The notes under the pieces are model-generated. The model ran no database searches. It saw only the letters and a program-made list of their open reading frames with translations, and had not been told where the DNA came from. Below, piece by piece: positions 12,850 to 13,854 of a DNA stretch of 13,854 nt (position 1 is the stretch's first letter; every line of letters starts with the position of its first letter). Location: contig JAJYVC010000032.1 in NCBI GenBank assembly GCA_021792235.1, positions 1 through 13,854 on the forward strand, written 5' to 3'. The position numbers were made by a program, and so were the translations under genes. The DNA comes from Microcaldota archaeon. GTDB lineage: Archaea; Micrarchaeota; Micrarchaeia; Micrarchaeales; CABMGC01.

Positions 12850-13854
12850 TTGCTTGTCGGCTTAGTAGGTGCACCAAACAAGGGAAAGAGCACCATTTTC
12901 TCTGCGCTCACCTCCGTTGATGTGGGAATAGCAGATTATGCCTTCACAACCATAAAGCCGAATCTTGGGGTGGCGCATGTGAACCGTGAGTGCGCAGAGG
13001 TCAGCCTTGGAGTAAAGTGCAGTCCGAGGAATTCCTCATGCACGAACGGAGTGAGGCATATACCCATCAACATAATAGATGTGGCAGGACTCGTTCCTGG
13101 TGCACATCTGGGAAAGGGAATGGGAAACCAGTTCTTGACAGACTTAGCTGGAGCGGACGTTCTCATACAGGTTGTAGATGCGAGTGGAAGGACAGATGTA
13201 GAGGGGAGAGCGTGCGCGGGATGCGATCCATCAGAAGAAGCCCTTATGCTCCGAGACGAGATGGCAGAATGGCTTGCAGACATAATACTCAGGCATAAGG
13301 CAACCCTATCCAAAAGGGCGGATGGAGATGCAGCAATATGCGAACTCCTGTCTGGATTCAGGATAGATGCAAAAGGGGTGCGCAGGGCAGCCGAAGAGAG
13401 CTATCTCACTTTATCCAGTGCAAACTGGGACAGGGATGCTGCCAAAAAATTTTCATCATCGCTACTCAAGGCAAATAAGCCAATCGTAATTGCTGCGAAC
13501 AAAGCAGACCAGGCAGACAACGACGCTATTGACGCCATATCGGAAAAATTGAATGGCACGCGGGTAGTAAAATGCTCAGCTGCTATAGAACTTGCACTGG
13601 TAAAGGCAGCTAACAAGGGCATAGTTGATTACACGCCCGGAGCCGTTGATTTCGGGATAATCAAAGAAGTGAGCCCTGAACAGAAGAGCGCACTGGATTA
13701 CATGCATGAGTATGTGGCCAAGAACAAGGGTACAGGAGTGCAGGACCTGCTCTCAAGCGCAGTGTTTGGTGCAACTGGAAACATAGTCGTTTATCCTGTA
13801 GAAGACGAATCACACTATGCCGACCGCTCCGGAAACGTGCTTCCTGACGCAATA
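12850..13854 (+). CDS. OBG/YchF-related GTPase (partial, runs off right edge)
   Basis: The plus-strand frame is open from before 12850 to the edge (335 codons). The G domain is complete. G1 is GAPNKGKST (residues 7-15). The switch I region is DYAFTTIKPN. G3 is DVAGLVPGAHLGKGMGNQFL from D77, and G4 is NKAD at 217-220. G5 is probably CSA. A cysteine-rich insert (CAEVSLGVKCSPRNSSC and ACAGC) is typical of the archaeal branch that includes MJ1332-like proteins. Bacterial YchF and human OLA1 have altered G4 and prefer ATP; this one keeps NKxD, so GTP is likely. Family members bind ribosomes. The end, VYPVEDESHYADRSGNVLPD, is the usual entry to a C-terminal TGS domain just outside the window. TTG 12850 is chosen because it gives the expected start before VGLVGAPNKGKS; GTGAT lies 3 bases upstream. 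Confidence 0.88.
   Translation, partial: MLVGLVGAPNKGKSTIFSALTSVDVGIADYAFTTIKPNLGVAHVNRECAEVSLGVKCSPRNSSCTNGVRHIPINIIDVAGLVPGAHLGKGMGNQFLTDLAGADVLIQVVDASGRTDVEGRACAGCDPSEEALMLRDEMAEWLADIILRHKATLSKRADGDAAICELLSGFRIDAKGVRRAAEESYLTLSSANWDRDAAKKFSSSLLKANKPIVIAANKADQADNDAIDAISEKLNGTRVVKCSAAIELALVKAANKGIVDYTPGAVDFGIIKEVSPEQKSALDYMHEYVAKNKGTGVQDLLSSAVFGATGNIVVYPVEDESHYADRSGNVLPDAI

Noticed and set aside
1..13854. CRISPR array, toxin-antitoxin or defence island
   Set aside because: No regularly spaced repeats were seen. The small unknown genes show no toxin, nuclease or antitoxin motif that I can recognise.

Overview
The window is archaeal chromosome. Evidence for this is aIF6, L31e, L39e, S19e, PDCD5, prefoldin alpha, Rpo11, DUF99, NMD3 and an archaeal-type SecF/SecD pair. 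The genes are very tightly packed, with many stop/start overlaps of 1-8 bases. Promoters are TATA-box type, several of them close enough to the start codon to imply leaderless mRNAs. Base composition is moderate, with heavy use of ATA (Ile) and AGG (Arg). Small gene sizes and the absence of L18a/LX from its usual place would suit a DPANN archaeon such as Micrarchaeota (ARMAN-like), but that placement is a guess from style.

Layout. (1) Bases 1-2996, minus strand: a translation/chaperone operon in the order rps19e, PDCD5, rpl39e, rpl31e, eif6, pfdA, ftsY (ftsY runs off the left edge). (2) About 3069-3587: gene debris. The C-terminal end of a DDE transposase on the minus strand abuts a frameshifted ankyrin-repeat gene tail on the plus strand. 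(3) 3652-5848, plus strand: an FAD-dependent glycerol-3-phosphate dehydrogenase and a HAD-family nucleotidase-like protein, apparently from a leaderless promoter. (4) 5933-7405, plus strand: rpo11 and DUF99, overlapping by 4 bases, followed directly by the 3' part of an M20 metallopeptidase gene that has lost its metal-binding N-terminal half. (5) 7415-11800, minus strand: a five-gene secretion operon (small two-TM membrane protein, SecF, SecD, NMD3, family 2 glycosyltransferase), almost all overlapping. (6) 11862-12667: two small unrecognised genes transcribed divergently from a shared AT-rich region. (7) 12702-12787, minus strand: tRNA-Leu(CAG). (8) From 12850, plus strand: an OBG/YchF-related GTPase truncated by the right edge.

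Functional picture. Regions 1 and 4 make and assemble ribosomes and RNA polymerase; FtsY and SecDF belong to membrane targeting and secretion. In region 5 the secretion factors are co-transcribed with a 60S-export/ribosome-quality factor homologue (NMD3) and a polyprenyl-phosphate-type sugar transferase. The extracytoplasmic loops of SecD and SecF are dense in Asn-X-Ser/Thr sequons, which makes a link between the transferase and N-glycosylation an attractive guess. I saw no CRISPR array, no complete mobile element and no clear novel multi-gene defence system. The most unusual items are the two pieces of gene debris, the 70-residue tail on L31e, the enlarged SecF loop and the SecFD-NMD3-glycosyltransferase operon.
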